DNA of 64,000 bases from Prostheceraeus crozeri (Eukaryota > Platyhelminthes > Polycladida > Euryleptidae). The first letter of the stretch is position 1; every line of letters starts with the position of its first letter. The notes under the pieces are model-generated. The model worked only from the letters and a program-made list of their open reading frames with translations. It did not search any database and was not told the origin of the DNA. A program made the translations under genes and the position numbers. The DNA lies in NCBI GenBank assembly GCA_907163375.1, contig CAJQUW010008711.1, positions 62,001 through 126,000 of the forward strand. Direction: 5' to 3'. Positions 46,821 to 57,941 of the stretch are shown in pieces.

Positions 46821-47982
46821 GAGCTACTGACATTTTCTTCCAAAAATTCGCGCACGAGCTTCTTACTATTTTTAATGTGTAGATTCTCACCCAACATCAG
46901 TAAAACGACAATTTGTAAGTCGTACCTCCAAGACGTCTTTGTATGACCTGCGTGTGTGATGCATTTCGTTCATTCTTGGTTATTGCTTTAATTTCTTGTA
47001 GGCCATATCAGCTCGTCAGATCAGCGTAAATTGTGATCTGCTATAAATCGGGTCAATATCTATTCAAAAAGAGTACCATTTTTCAGTATTTAATTCAATC
47101 GACAGACTTATCCATAGAAATCCGACTGTACGTTTTGCGCAAGTTAGTGATGGGACTACAATAGACAATAGCTGTTTGTTGATGGCAATTTCAACTTCTC
47201 GGTCAGACACATAGAAATTGATGACAATAAAACCTCTAGAATGGAAGTTAAGCCTCATGTAATACACAATAGTGGCACACAAAACGCACGCATTTTCACT
47301 TAGATACACGTCAACGGCTGCATCATTGGGTTAGAATGAGTCACATGTACAGTTCTAACCTTTTAATTGGCCATTCATGCCCCAACTTAGTTCCCCGTCT
47401 GTGCTGTGCCGCGACCTTGAGTCAATTTCCATTCTAGTCAACTTCAGATAAACAGCTTATTTCTATGGTCAGACAGCGATCCATGTAAATGTTGATAGAT
47501 CTTATGAAGAATGAGAAAACATGTTGGGCCTACAATAAAGTCTGTGAATGACGTCATTTTTGTGATCAGAAGAGACTGTTTGTTTATCTGCGTCAGCAAC
47601 ATCGGTTGTCATGACGTTTTCATTATCTTTAGCAGCAAATCGGTCAAGCTACCGGTAATGAGGAATGTCGTTTTTCTACCTGAAGATGGAAAATTCTGTC
47701 CTAAAAATGCAATCATTATCATAAAAATGACAAATCTCATTTTAATATTTCAAATTTTCAAATGTATGCTGGATCATTACCTCATTGAGTGCATGAAACT
47801 CGGAAGAACATGGATCCATAAAGAAATAGGATTTTGCGATGTTTGAGGCTCTGTAACTTGCAAGATGACTGGAGGTACAACTTACGAATTGTCTGATGTT
47901 TTACTGATGTTGGGTGAGAATCTACACATTAAAAATAGTAAGAAGCTCGTGCGCGAATTTAGGAAGAAAATGTCAGTAGCTC
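46821..47982. repeat. Inverted repeat with ~110-bp arms
   Basis: Arm one (46821-46930) is the inverse of arm two (47870-47982) at roughly 93% identity. Shared phrases in the arm-two direction are GATGTTGGGTGAGAATCTAC, GTAAGAAGCTCGTGCGCGAA and AAAATGTCAGTAGCTC. Arm two has an open frame MTGGTTYELSDVLLMLGENL then HIKNSKKLVREF; arm one encodes LMLGENLHIKNSKKLVREFL on the minus strand. No target duplication is seen outside the arms. The middle contains R1 (47205-47484). It could be a foldback transposon or an inverted duplication of a gene fragment. Confidence 0.65.
47205..47484 (-). repeat. Dispersed repeat R1, copy 1
   Basis: Read on minus, it matches 56920-57095 on plus. Shared phrases are CCATAGAAATA, CTTATCTGAAG, TTGACTAGAA/CTGACTAGAA, AAGGTCGCGGCACA, GGGGAACTAAGTTGGG, GTGCCACTATTGTGTA and ATCAATTTC. 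About 100 extra bases sit between AAGTTGGG and GTGCCACTATT in this copy. Both copies encode a CATIVYxM...RGFIVINF phrase in the same frame. Confidence 0.65.
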
Positions 47983-48949
47983 TGAAAATTGATGTCCTCT
48001 GATGAACTGATTGCTTGACTGTTTTACTAAATTGGAAAGAGAAATACCTATTTCTATGCAATCGAGAAAGAGACAAAATTCGGAATCCGCTGAGAAACCT
48101 GCCGATAATTTGTTCAGCTTCAACAACGATGACAAATCGTCTTCAAATGATCGTTTCCGACTTTGTTAGGAGCATTTAGTGTCACTCTCTATCTTATTTT
48201 CAATACACATTGTTAAAATCTTGAAATTGGCAAATTCAACCAGCCGGTAGATTCCTCGCGCAGAAAGGAAGGAAAATGGCACATTGTTGTTTAGTCCGAA
48301 CAAACTCTAGTTCTGAAAAAGTTGAGCAAACTATCAATAGATTTGAAAAACCGATTTTCATGATTCTGCCTAAGATCTCCTATTTTGAGAGGATGGCAAA
48401 TTGGTGACTGGTAATTGAGTCCAATAAGGCTAAACAAAGTCGAAAATTGTGATTGATTTCTAAAACGAATATATATGGTATGTGCGGGTATTACATTACC
48501 TGTTGGGCACGGGATGTTGCTCTCCCATTAACTCATCAAGATGCTCAGCAATGAACATTATCACTTTAAGTGTGACTTCAAGTGTTAATACTCGTGATGC
48601 CGTTTGTATTGATAGTGTGAACTTCGCAACCATCTCTTGTGATCTCAAGTGGAATGTTCATTGTCGAGTGATTGTGAAGAACGTTTCTAAAAGAATATGC
48701 CTCATTTACAATCTTAACCAAGCTGGTTGTGATGCTGAATGGTTGTTGAAAGCTACTATGCCTTCTTACGATCTGCTATGACTTAAGGATTTCCTGTTTT
48801 TGCAATAAATGAACGGTGTTTATACTCGGAAGCACATTAGGCACGAAACCTTTCTTCCATGTGGCCGAGTTGTCGTTAATCCCACTCTCATTCTTTTTGT
48901 TCTGAGTGTTTAGCAGAAATGCAGAGTGTACGTATTTCAAAAGTCTTAG
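47983..48949. other. Stretch without a recognised gene
   Basis: One 99-codon plus frame (48482-48781) has no recognisable domain. Nothing else I can name. Confidence 0.45.
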
Positions 48950-49022
48950 GCTTGACCCGACCAGGATTTGAACCAAGGTCTGCAACACTGTAAACACTGT
49001 ACCACAAGGCCACAGCACCAGT
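48950..49022 (-). tRNA. tRNA-like sequence, probably SINE head or pseudogene
   Basis: On the minus strand an A box (TGGCCTTGTGGTA) is followed about 30 bases later by a B box (GGTTCAAATCC), the two internal Pol III promoter blocks with normal spacing. The T-stem pairs imperfectly and the acceptor strands do not match, so it is not a working tRNA. It is more likely a tRNA-derived SINE or a pseudogene. Confidence 0.4.
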
Positions 49023-49782
49023 AATGCGCCTAATTATCTTTTAAATGACTTTTTGCATGTTGTAAAACATGTTTTCCGTATTATTGGCATTCAGCATTCG
49101 GAAAACAATTCATGGTTGTGTTCTGTTAACAAATCATGTGAAAATCTGTGTGTCTGTTATTAGTACAAATTTTGAACATTCCCTACATTCGATGGCTTGC
49201 ACTAGCGATGCGGAAGGATTATAAGTACTCGTGCTGCTCCAAAAACCAGGTATCGTCCACGTTCGAAAGCGAGAGATTTTCAACTTCATCGCTGTTGTTC
49301 GATATTGTAAATTGTCGTTACTTTTGTTTTTGTTGCTCTTTTTTATGTAAATAGTTTGTGGCACCTTGCATGAAACTCTTTGATTCCAAAACATATGTCG
49401 CCACAATATGTGCGTGTTCACCGATTCCTTGTAGTGATTAATATTGTTATTATTCTGTAAAACCGGTGAATTGTCATCGATCGAATACCTGGCTGCAAAT
49501 ATCAACGTATTGGATAAGTAAAACTAATGCTTTGCACTGATCTTAGATTGTGTTGCCAATCAATCTGAACATTCTATTGGATATTTTGAGAGCTTTAACC
49601 AAAGGCCATGGGTGGCGAGTGATATGGGAAACAGTCATGGTTTGAGAACACATCAGCAACGGAGCAATGTCAAGTTTGTCTGACAAAAGCGAATATCTTG
49701 GAAGAAATTTGACCCTTTCACACTTTTGTAAAGAAATAACAACGCAAAATGATGAACCCGAGGACTTTCGTCCTTTCTGTTC
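49023..49782. other. Stretch without a recognised gene
   Basis: Short frames only; nothing recognised. Confidence 0.5.
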
Positions 49783-50489
49783 ATGGGCATTACAAGGACT
49801 GGATCTTGGTGTGTAGAGACATGAGATGGTTAGCTGTACAGAACAGTCTTCACTCAGCTGACATTTGACTTGACACAGATAGCTGACACATGATCAGAAC
49901 AATAGTCGAAGAGACAGAAGAGAATTATTGCTTGCTGGAAATCGAAGTCAATAACTAAATAAAACAGGACAAAGTTACCACGGTAAGACCAGAAATGTAA
50001 ATTCAAGTGTTCATGCGGATGCATGTACATTGGAAGGACGTGCAGACCAATCATAAAGAGGATAAAGAAACGTGTGCCAAAATGGCTGGAAAAGTCTAAA
50101 AAATGTCCTCCACGCTCGACAAGAATCCCATCCAGTGTAGTGACAAGACATTTACAAGTTCGTGACAATGATCCGAGACTTGCCCCGTCTTCATTCAGTA
50201 CTTTGTACAGAATCGAAAATGCAATTGTATATATTATTCCAAGCTTGATTTGTGTATTAAAAGGGACTTTGTACATAGGTTGGTCTTATCCTGGTAACTT
50301 GGTCCAGTTTTATTTAGTTATTGACTTCAATTTCTAGTAAGCAATAATTCTCTTTTGTCTCTTCCACTATTGTTCTTATCATGTGTCATCTATCTGTGTC
50401 ATGTCAAATGTCAGCTAAGTGAAGACTGTTCTGTACAGCTAACCATCTCATGTCTCTACACACTAAGATCCAGTCCTTGTATTGCCCAT
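49783..50489. mobile_element. Penelope-like fragment in a 209-bp-arm hairpin
   Basis: Bases 49783-49991 are the inverse of 50281-50489, both 209 bp. Shared text in the right-arm direction includes TTTATTTAGTTATTGACTTC, AGCAATAATTCTCTT, AGACTGTTCTGTACAGCTAA and AAGATCCAGTCCTTGTA-TGCCCAT. Between the arms lies a GIY-YIG coding fragment on plus. The right arm is therefore the 3' end of a Penelope-like element, and the left arm is an inverted second 3' end joined head to head. No reverse transcriptase is present. Confidence 0.75.
49997..50337 (+). pseudogene. GIY-YIG endonuclease part of a Penelope-like element
   Basis: The frame reads CKFKCSCGCMYIGRT, then RIKKRVPKWLEKS, PSSVVTRHLQ, LYRIENAIVYIIPSLICVLK and a short tail into the right arm. 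Penelope-like ORFs end with a GIY-YIG nuclease of the form CxCxxxYIGRTxRxLxxRIxxHxPxW, then SAITRHL, then LRxAEAxAIxxxxPxLCVQK. Matching residues include the cysteines, YIGRT with its arginine, and a glutamate in IEN at the expected active-site place. This nuclease nicks the target so that reverse transcription can be primed. The reverse transcriptase that should come first is missing. It is a 5'-truncated fossil; the family assignment is by motif only. Confidence 0.7.
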
Positions 50490-53400
50490 TATTTTTTTTA
50501 TATAAGCGAATATGCATCTTGATCTACAGACATGACTTGATTTACAGGACATAGGCGGGTGATGGAATGGAGGCGGGCGATTTCAATCAATCCGTGCAGT
50601 CCTGTTTAGATGCATCCATATCAAGTGACATAAGAACACTTTTCAGTTCACGTAAGAGCCTACATGCATGCCGAAAAGAAAGTTGACCTGTTCTATTGAA
50701 CGCATGATGGAGGCTATGTTCATTGTACACTGCCAAAAGTGATAATAAAAATCTTGTAGAGTAAATGAAATAATAACGATCCCACATCAATTTCTGCCAG
50801 AACTATAATCAGTGATCCTCATCGCAAAAGATTTTCACTTTTCACAATGATCAATGGCCAAGTAATAGGCCTATATTGTTTATCATGGCCCTTAACCGAT
50901 TTTAAATGAATTTCTAACAGCCACGGATTAATTACGCGTACATCACATTTCTAGTTTAAGACGTCACCTTTCTTTTTTAGCAGCTATTCAATATGAAATA
51001 TTGATTGATTTTAAGTGTCCCATGCTACCCTCCATGTGAGATACCTGTCACGTCTTGCCAATGTAGCCATTTTGATAAGATGGAAATTTTTGTTTTCTTA
51101 GATATAAGGCTAATAGCTGAAATAAGTCAAAAACATGGTAATGATGCAAGTATTTCATTAAAAGTAATAAACTTGTAAGAAGTGGTGAAAAATGAGGACT
51201 TTTATTAAAAGTGTCACATATTACCCACTCTTATCCTAATTGCTGTGAACTGTTGTTAGTTAATTCCATAATGTGCATTTAGGCCTACTTTACTTCTAAA
51301 GGTCTATATATGCTTTCGGATAAACTTAGAAAATGTGCACATACAATTTCATTGTGACGCGCATGGTTATAGCTAGTGGCTTAAAATCTCACTGTGAAGG
51401 TACGTGTATTTTGCACATGCATAAAGATAGATGAGTAGCCTACTTCAGAATTAGTAGAACATTCAGTCATTTTTATTAATGCGTTTTGTTTTACTACTTA
51501 CATGCCACTTTTGTTATTTTCTAGCATCCATTACGACTTCAATAACTTTTACAACAAACTCCAAACTTCCGTTTCGACATGTAACAATTTGACAATGGAT
51601 ACATAAAATAAAATAAAACATGTTTATCACAAGAATGTCTTGTAGTATGATGAGAACTCAGTTTTGCGTTTATCGATAGGAACGCAAAAATGTTGTAGAA
51701 ATAGAAGCAGGGTTTGATAGTTGATGGATAAAATTTCAGAATCAAACTTGAATTTTGCGCTTAAAATAGCATGAATTGTATGTAATCTTTTGAATTTAAT
51801 GAAGCAACATAAGACAGTTCATGCTTTGTGAGAGCTTTAAAATCGAAGTGAACAATCAAAAGTCAAAGAGAAAGCGATTTGTGAATGACAAGTTATAAAT
51901 GCGCTGTCAGAGTAACACACTGAATAGCAGTCTAAGTTTTCACATGCTGATGTTGGTAAAGCAAATGCCTCAGAAATCATATTCTTAAAATCCCTCTTAA
52001 AAAATTCTGAAAATGTCCCTGTTCCATTTTTGTGCACACTTTCATGAAGGAACTGTCCTCATTACATTTGCAATATGCGCATAGATTGAGCATCGAGTAG
52101 CCCATTTTTGTTATATTTGCGAGTACTTTCAGGCACACCTCCCAGTATTTACATTTCACAAGTATTTTAGTCCACCTCGTACATATTGCAAATCAATAAT
52201 TAGGTTATCATTCCAGAAAATAAAGACTGTGCACCTTATAATTTTATGTAATTTGAAATTTTATCTGAAAAGGTATCATAGGAGCCGAACAACGCGACAA
52301 ATAGGGTCAAAATGGTAAGTAGGCTACCTGTTGAGCGAGATAGGTCAGTCGCATTTCCGGGATAATTGTCCTGGCAACTTTTTAAAATGTTGATGGGTGC
52401 ATAATTGGTCAGATATTTGAATTTGAATGACTGTACAGAAAAAAATATTCAAAGCTGTCCCTTCAATAAAGACAATTAAATTTTATATCCAAGAGCATCA
52501 GAAGATGCAACATTTAAGCGAAAAGAGGAAAATTCATGATTCATTCATGTCGCATTGAAAGTATTATGAGCTGTCACACAATGAATGTCATTTGTTTCCT
52601 ATTCTTATTCAAATTAACTTTTCAAAAACTATATCACTTTAAATTCCATTCAAATATTCGCTGGTAGACTGATGTTTAGTGTTTATTGTTCTAGAATTCG
52701 TTGAATTATTTGTTTCGATAAATGAAACAAATTTCATTATGCTGAAGAACAGCTTTGTTTCAGATGAACTCAAAGATGGACATGAATTATAATGTCTGAT
52801 TGATGGCAATGACAACTGGGAATTTCTTGACATATTTTATTTCAGTTATCTTGAAGATGAATAATTCTGTGATATGTCTTCAGCCTGTCTGCTTTTATCG
52901 CTTTTTTATAAGGGCTCTTATATCTATGTGTCAATCAAAGTAGTTGGCAACTTTGGTATTATCAATGGGCAGAGGATCATTTGTAATGAGCGATAGCAGA
53001 AGTTCAACACTCTATGACTGACTGAAACGTTAAAGCAGAGGAGGATTAAAAATTGATACATGAAGGTATGACAATAAAACGATGACGGTGTCAATGCGCG
53101 TTTGATTAATGACACATTCTGCAGAAGCAATATCGCAATAAATTCCTTCATCCAATATTTCACTTAAGAATAATAAAAGGAAATAATATTCATTCTAAAG
53201 GTGCAAAGAAATTTTAGAGGTGAAATTCTCACTTCTCCCTTGCAGAGTAAAATCTACTATGATAATCAAGCATTTTTGATATTTTTTTCTTTGATGAGCA
53301 TAATAAAGTAGATGGTAAACTAAAGCTATACTTGATCAGCTTTTTTGAAGATGATTTATTTAAAGACAGGTTGTTACTGATGTTAAATTGATGTTAATGT

Positions 53401-53659
53401 TATACTTAAAATATTTCGCCAAAGTTTTGATATTTTATAAATAGTAAAACCCACGAAATTCATTAAGATCTATTAGCGCGAGGCCTTCCGTCCAATCTCA
53501 ACGGCTGCTAACTTTGGACAGCAACAATCTTGGATGCAAACTTAGATATGAAATTTCGCCAAAGCGTCATTTTTAAGTGATAATTGGGGAGGCGATGATA
53601 TTGAATATTTTAGAAAGTTTAATTAAGTGGATGATCATTCACATTTAGTCTGATGTTTG
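50490..53659. other. Long stretch without a recognised gene
   Basis: AT-rich, short frames, several AGGCCTA words; no domain, element end or tandem array recognised. Confidence 0.5.
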
Positions 53660-53905
53660 TTATCCCATGTTGATGGACAATTGTAGTACCTTGTCACGGT
53701 TGCTTGACGTTTGGGGATACAAATGGGAGATGATGTCTGTTGAACAGAACGAAGAATATCCTTTGACGTCATTATGATGTTCGGCGTGATCGTTCGAAAA
53801 GATGGCACAGCTTCCATCAAATTGTTCACCGCAAGTGTTTAAGTAAGAAATACCGCCGCTGTCTGCTTTACTATGTAAGTTTTGGCATACCGAGTTATAA
53901 CTAAA
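53660..53905 (-). CDS. Possible terminal exon of a host gene, unrecognised
   Basis: On minus the frame is open for 81 codons and ends at TAA (53660). It contains five cysteines, beginning FSYNSVCQNLHSKADSGGIS and continuing YLNTCGEQFDGSCAIF and GYSSFCSTDII. The triplet before it is TAG, which could be a splice acceptor (TTGCTAG) as well as a stop; the polypyrimidine tract is weak. The piece CQNLH...x...YLNTC has the same Cys spacing (17 residues between) and the same NLH as CDNLH...HYNKC in the frame about 60 bp upstream (53953-54130). That suggests a tandemly repeated extracellular motif. I do not recognise the family; it may also be a decayed paralogue. Confidence 0.3.
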   Translation of the reverse strand, partial: FSYNSVCQNLHSKADSGGISYLNTCGEQFDGSCAIFSNDHAEHHNDVKGYSSFCSTDIISHLYPQTSSNRDKVLQLSINMG

Positions 53906-53952
53906 CTAGCAACACATCCAACGTCCAGAATCGTATAAAACAGTTGCGTCGG

Positions 53953-54130
53953 TCATCTTCGAGTTCGTCTGCGCATTGATGTGCATAGAATGATCTTGTC
54001 AAGAACTACTCCGCCGTTGCACTTGTTGTAATGCAAAGCGATTTCTGGGTTCTTTTCTTCATGTAAATTATCGCACGCTCCATTGAAGCTCATTGTTGAT
54101 AGAAGAGTAACGTTTAAGAACACATTATAC
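53953..54130 (-). CDS. Possible exon with a related Cys motif
   Basis: The minus frame reads YSYNVFLNVTLLSTMSFNGA, CDNLHEEKNPEIALHYNKC and NGGVVLDKIILC before a stop at 53953. The CxNLH-x14-C spacing equals that of the next open frame (53660-53905). The upstream end runs into the 41-bp tandem repeat, so the true start is unknown. No signal peptide is visible. The gap to the next frame is short for an intron, so the two may be a duplicated pair rather than spliced neighbours. Function unknown. Confidence 0.28.
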
Positions 54131-54139
54131 GAATACGCG

Positions 54140-54333
54140 TCAGTTACAGAACACGTTTTGTGTTCCAAGTCGAGTGTGCATCAGTTACAGAACACGTTTT
54201 GTGTTCCAAGTCGAGTGTGCATCAGTTACAGAACACGTTTTGTGTTCCAAGTCGAGTGTGCATCAGTTACAAAACACGTTTTGTGTTCCAAGTCGAGTGT
54301 GCGTCTGTTACAGAACACGTTTTGTGTTCCAAG
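54140..54333 (+). repeat. 41-bp tandem repeat, about 4.7 copies
   Basis: Copies start at 54140, 54181, 54222, 54263 and 54304 (partial). The unit begins TCAGTTACAGAACACGTTTT and ends GTGTTCCAAGTCGAGTGTGC A. Copies one to three are identical; copy four has one change in its palindrome and one near its end. Each unit contains the inverted repeat GAACAC-GTTTT-GTGTTC. Because 41 is not a multiple of three, all plus frames stay open through it, so the open frames here are a by-product of the repeat and not a gene. Confidence 0.95.
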
Positions 54334-54599
54334 AACTCACTTGTGTCGAGTACGAGTCAGTTCTAGCAACACGAATTCTAGTAAATTCTAGTAAAGCAAC
54401 ACGGAAAATTTTCTCATTCTATACAGTCAAGAAATTCTATTTCACATCGGACACAATCATTATCAAGTCAGATGCAACAAAATTTGTACTTTGCATATCC
54501 TAACAGCCACACATACTATTCTATTTAATTTTTTCAATACTCCCATGAAAAGTGGTAGCAGGGAAATGTCATACACATAAAAATACAATTCATTATCAA

Positions 54600-55229
54600 A
54601 AGCGCAGTCAGTAGTCACTTCATGTTCTCCATCATACTTTTTGACGTGTCCTTGACAATTTGCCGCCATTTCAATCTGTCTTTCGCCTTCTCCTTCCAGG
54701 TCCTCCAGTCTTCTTCTGTACGTTCCAGTTCTCTTTTGATACAGTCTTTCATGGAATTCTTGGCCGTCCCATTTTCTTGTCATTGTTTCATTCATCTCTT
54801 CCACTTGCTTCACTACCCTTTCGTCTTCCATCCCTACCACATGCACTGCCCACCTCAGTCTCTTTTCCACCACTTTCTGTTTCACCATTTTCTTCAATCC
54901 TGCTTCCTCCCTCAGGTCCACCATTCTTCGTTTCTCCACCACCCTTGCACCACAGATGCTCCTTATCTAGTTATTTTCACACACTTGCAACATATTTTGC
55001 TGCTGCTCGGTTAGTGCCATCGTTCCTAGTCCGCATGTCAATGCTGGCAGACACATGTTTCCAAAACCTTTCCTCGCATCCTCTGACCAATTTCTTTGTC
55101 CGCAGGCACTCCTGCCACTTTCCTGAACGCCCCATCTCCGTCCTGCATCCTTCTTCTTACTTCTGCATCGCCCCGACCATCTTCAGAGACCATTCCACCA
55201 AGGTACACAAACTTACCTACCTGCTTCAA
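54600..55229 (-). pseudogene. C-terminal end of a LINE ORF2
   Basis: On minus, 55229-55038 reads KQVGKFVYLGGMVSEDGRGD then AEVRRRMQDGDGAF and GKVLETCV. This is the FxYLGsxisxdG...EIxxRIxxAxxAF...K..ly.t.v segment that follows the reverse-transcriptase core in many LINEs. After a frame change, 54942-54610 reads RRMVDLREEAGLKKMV, RLRWAVHVVGMEDERV and RRRLEDLEGEGERQIEMAA, the LRWxGHVxRM region and tail. At least two frame changes separate the parts and the polymerase core is absent, so it is a 5'-truncated, decayed copy. It differs from the LINE tail at 20522, so two lineages are present. Confidence 0.7.
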
Positions 55230-55319
55230 TTACACTTCTCTCACACCCATACAGCCAAGTCTTTCCACTCCTTGCCTGTTCACATCACTTCCGTCTCACC
55301 ATGCTATGAATACTAAAAA

Positions 55320-56919
55320 TGTGTATACTTAAAATGCACATTAAAAATATTGCAAGTGTAATCGTACTTTTCCTCCTTATCTTGAAATACTTTCATCAAT
55401 GGAAGTTGATATGCATTTACCACAAATAAACATCCATCATTATCAAAAATAACAAGTTTCATCCTCAGATTTGACGATTATTACTTCGAAATCACAAGAG
55501 TGAATCTAACTGCTGAAGTCTCAATGGATTATGGAAAGAAACATAAAAGACACAATCACAGATCTATCTTAATTAAAGATGCAATGCCAGAACTGCTTGC
55601 CACGAACCGTTGATTCCGGCCGTGAGTCTCAATAACTCAGTCACACAAATCTGATCTTCCACCTTTATCCACTGTATAGGGGGAGAACTTCAAAGCCGGA
55701 GCAATATACTATCAGCGTAACGGCTGCCGTGTCGATAAGAGATGACTTCGCTATTCCTTTATCAAGGCAGGTAAGAAATTTCATTTTCGATTTAAAGTCA
55801 TTGAGCCATAATGTGCCTCTTTCTAATGGGAAGGCTGAAGGCTCAGAAAAGAGGATATTAATAATTGACAAACAATATCTGGTTCAAAGTGAGATAGATA
55901 CTTTTTTATTCCGTAAATCTAAGTTCAACCTTGTGTGTAAGACTCTTAGATCTCACCGTCACACTATTGAGGGGATAGATATATTTGCACAAAGGCTGAA
56001 TTCTATTCAATCGAAGGTCTAAGAAACATCTTAAAACAAGAGCTTCATCTGTCTTACTCAGAATTAATCACTCCTTGAGTAGTCAAGTATGCTTGGTTTT
56101 CGCGTGACATCAGTGCAACACGTGATAAATCATGATTCCATGAAATAAAGTGCAAATTCTTTCAGTCTATCGCCTGCGAAAAAGAATTTACCTAGAAAAA
56201 TAGCAAAAAAGATATAATAACGCACATGGTGCTTGAACAAATTGATTTTCCGGATCATGAAGTCATTGTGTCCTTATTATCTAAATATTAATTTCTTCTA
56301 TAACTATATCAATCATTATATATTCTTCTTGCATTTAAGATATTGCAGAGTGTAGCTCACCTGTGCATATGAGTTGTATATTAGCAAAATATACACAGAT
56401 TTCAGCAATAAACCTCAAAATTCTTAGAAGTTTAACATCTACTTTTCATCTTATAATAACTGAGCAATTTGCTGATCAATCAATTGGTCTAGGCACAATG
56501 AGCACAAAAAGACGATAAATAATAGATCGGTAAGTAGCGCTTTGTAAGATCATATTAGAAGCAAGCATAACGAAATAGGCGACATCGGGGATTTTCAGCT
56601 CGGTTTCATTACTAAACTCGATGACACTCGAGACACAACATTTACTGAATCAAAAGCAATCACACAGCTTCAGCCCAAAGTCAATAGAAAACATTAACTA
56701 CCGCAATACAGCCTGTCTTCACACTTCAATCACCTCACATTCGACGCACAACACACTTCTTAATATCACTCACTTCTTAATAGACCTTCACAAATGCTGC
56801 CTGCCGTTTAGCACTTACATCGACCGATAGAAGGCGCTGGACGCCGAAGTCCCTGTCTGCTTTGCTTCTGACTTAATCTGTGATCGACCAATAAACGTTT
56901 ATCGAGAGAGTCCGGATAC
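55320..56919. other. Stretch without a recognised gene
   Basis: One 97-codon plus frame (55729-56022) with its antisense partly open; no domain seen. Nothing else I can name. Confidence 0.45.
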
Positions 56920-57095
56920 TTTGTTCCATAGAAATATATTGCTTATCTGAAGCTGACTAGAACGAATATTGACTGAAGGTCGCGGCACATCCGGGGGAAC
57001 TAAGTTGGGAACTTTTTGTGCCACTATTGTGTACTGCATGATGATTTTCTTCAATTGTAGAGGCTTCATTGTTATCAATTTCTTTTTTTGTCTGT
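56920..57095 (+). repeat. Dispersed repeat R1, copy 2
   Basis: Inverse of 47205-47484 (see there) and shorter by about 100 bases between AAGTTGGG and GTGCCACTATT. It shares the reading CATIVYCM...RGFIVINF. Confidence 0.65.
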
Positions 57096-57941
57096 CTTGT
57101 ATTTTTTGGAAAATGGCTGACCTCTCTCGCCGCTTGGTCAACGTTAACGCTGTTCGTTTGTCTAAAAGCAGCCATCACACTTTGAACAATAAAAACTGTT
57201 TGGTTCTTACTTGATTCTGTTTCTTGCAATTGTTGCTTATTGAAATAATACCGGTATATCTTGCAGAAGGTTGCGTGAAATGACAATGAAAAGTGTTAGA
57301 TTTTGTGATATGGAACGAATTTTATGAAAAATGTTTCGCTCAATATAATAGATGCGCCCTCTAAGTGGGCATTAAGAAATTTCCCAATAATTGTCTACGG
57401 TACTGTGTACATGCATACATTTTCTATAGGTGATGTTCCCAATACAAGATTTGTTTACGTGGTATTGATGTCGACACTTCAGAATAAAAAAAATACAGGA
57501 ATGTTTATTTCCTCGTGTAGAGATGTCGGTGTCGTATATAGTATAATACAACATGCCGTGACACCGAGGCATATTCGTAACTCCGATGTCGTATTCTAAT
57601 GATGAGATATCGGCAATGTTGTCGCAATAACCGATAAATCGATGTATTGTCGACAAAAACATCGATTATGATCAGTAGCTGATAACATTTCAATCTTTTT
57701 AACCCAGTAGTGACATATACCAAATGAACAAGTGAACGGGAAAGAAATGAAATTTACATTAGCAAATAGCCCATTATAAAAATCATGATAGAATACAAAA
57801 GGACATCTGTTAAGCAAAGTACCTTAATGAACACTAACCAGATATATTTAAATAAATAATGTACAAAAATTGTACAAATATGTAGAAAAACGCATTAGAT
57901 CTGAGAACAGCTTACTGATGACTTTGACTTTGATGCATATA
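57096..57941. other. Stretch without a recognised gene
   Basis: Short frames only; several TCGGTTATCG-type words near 57600-57660, nothing recognised. Confidence 0.45.

Noticed and set aside
49854-50276. 140-codon minus-strand frame
   Set aside because: Antisense of the GIY-YIG fragment plus the inverted arm; no motif of its own.
54140-54333. CRISPR-like array
   Set aside because: Direct tandem units with no unique spacers, and a eukaryotic context.
54083-54503. Open plus frames in all three phases
   Set aside because: They are produced by the 41-bp tandem repeat lacking stops in all three plus phases, not by a gene.
54660-55316. 218-codon plus-strand frame rich in Ser, Pro and Phe
   Set aside because: It is the antisense of the minus-strand LINE tail, whose motifs are recognisable.
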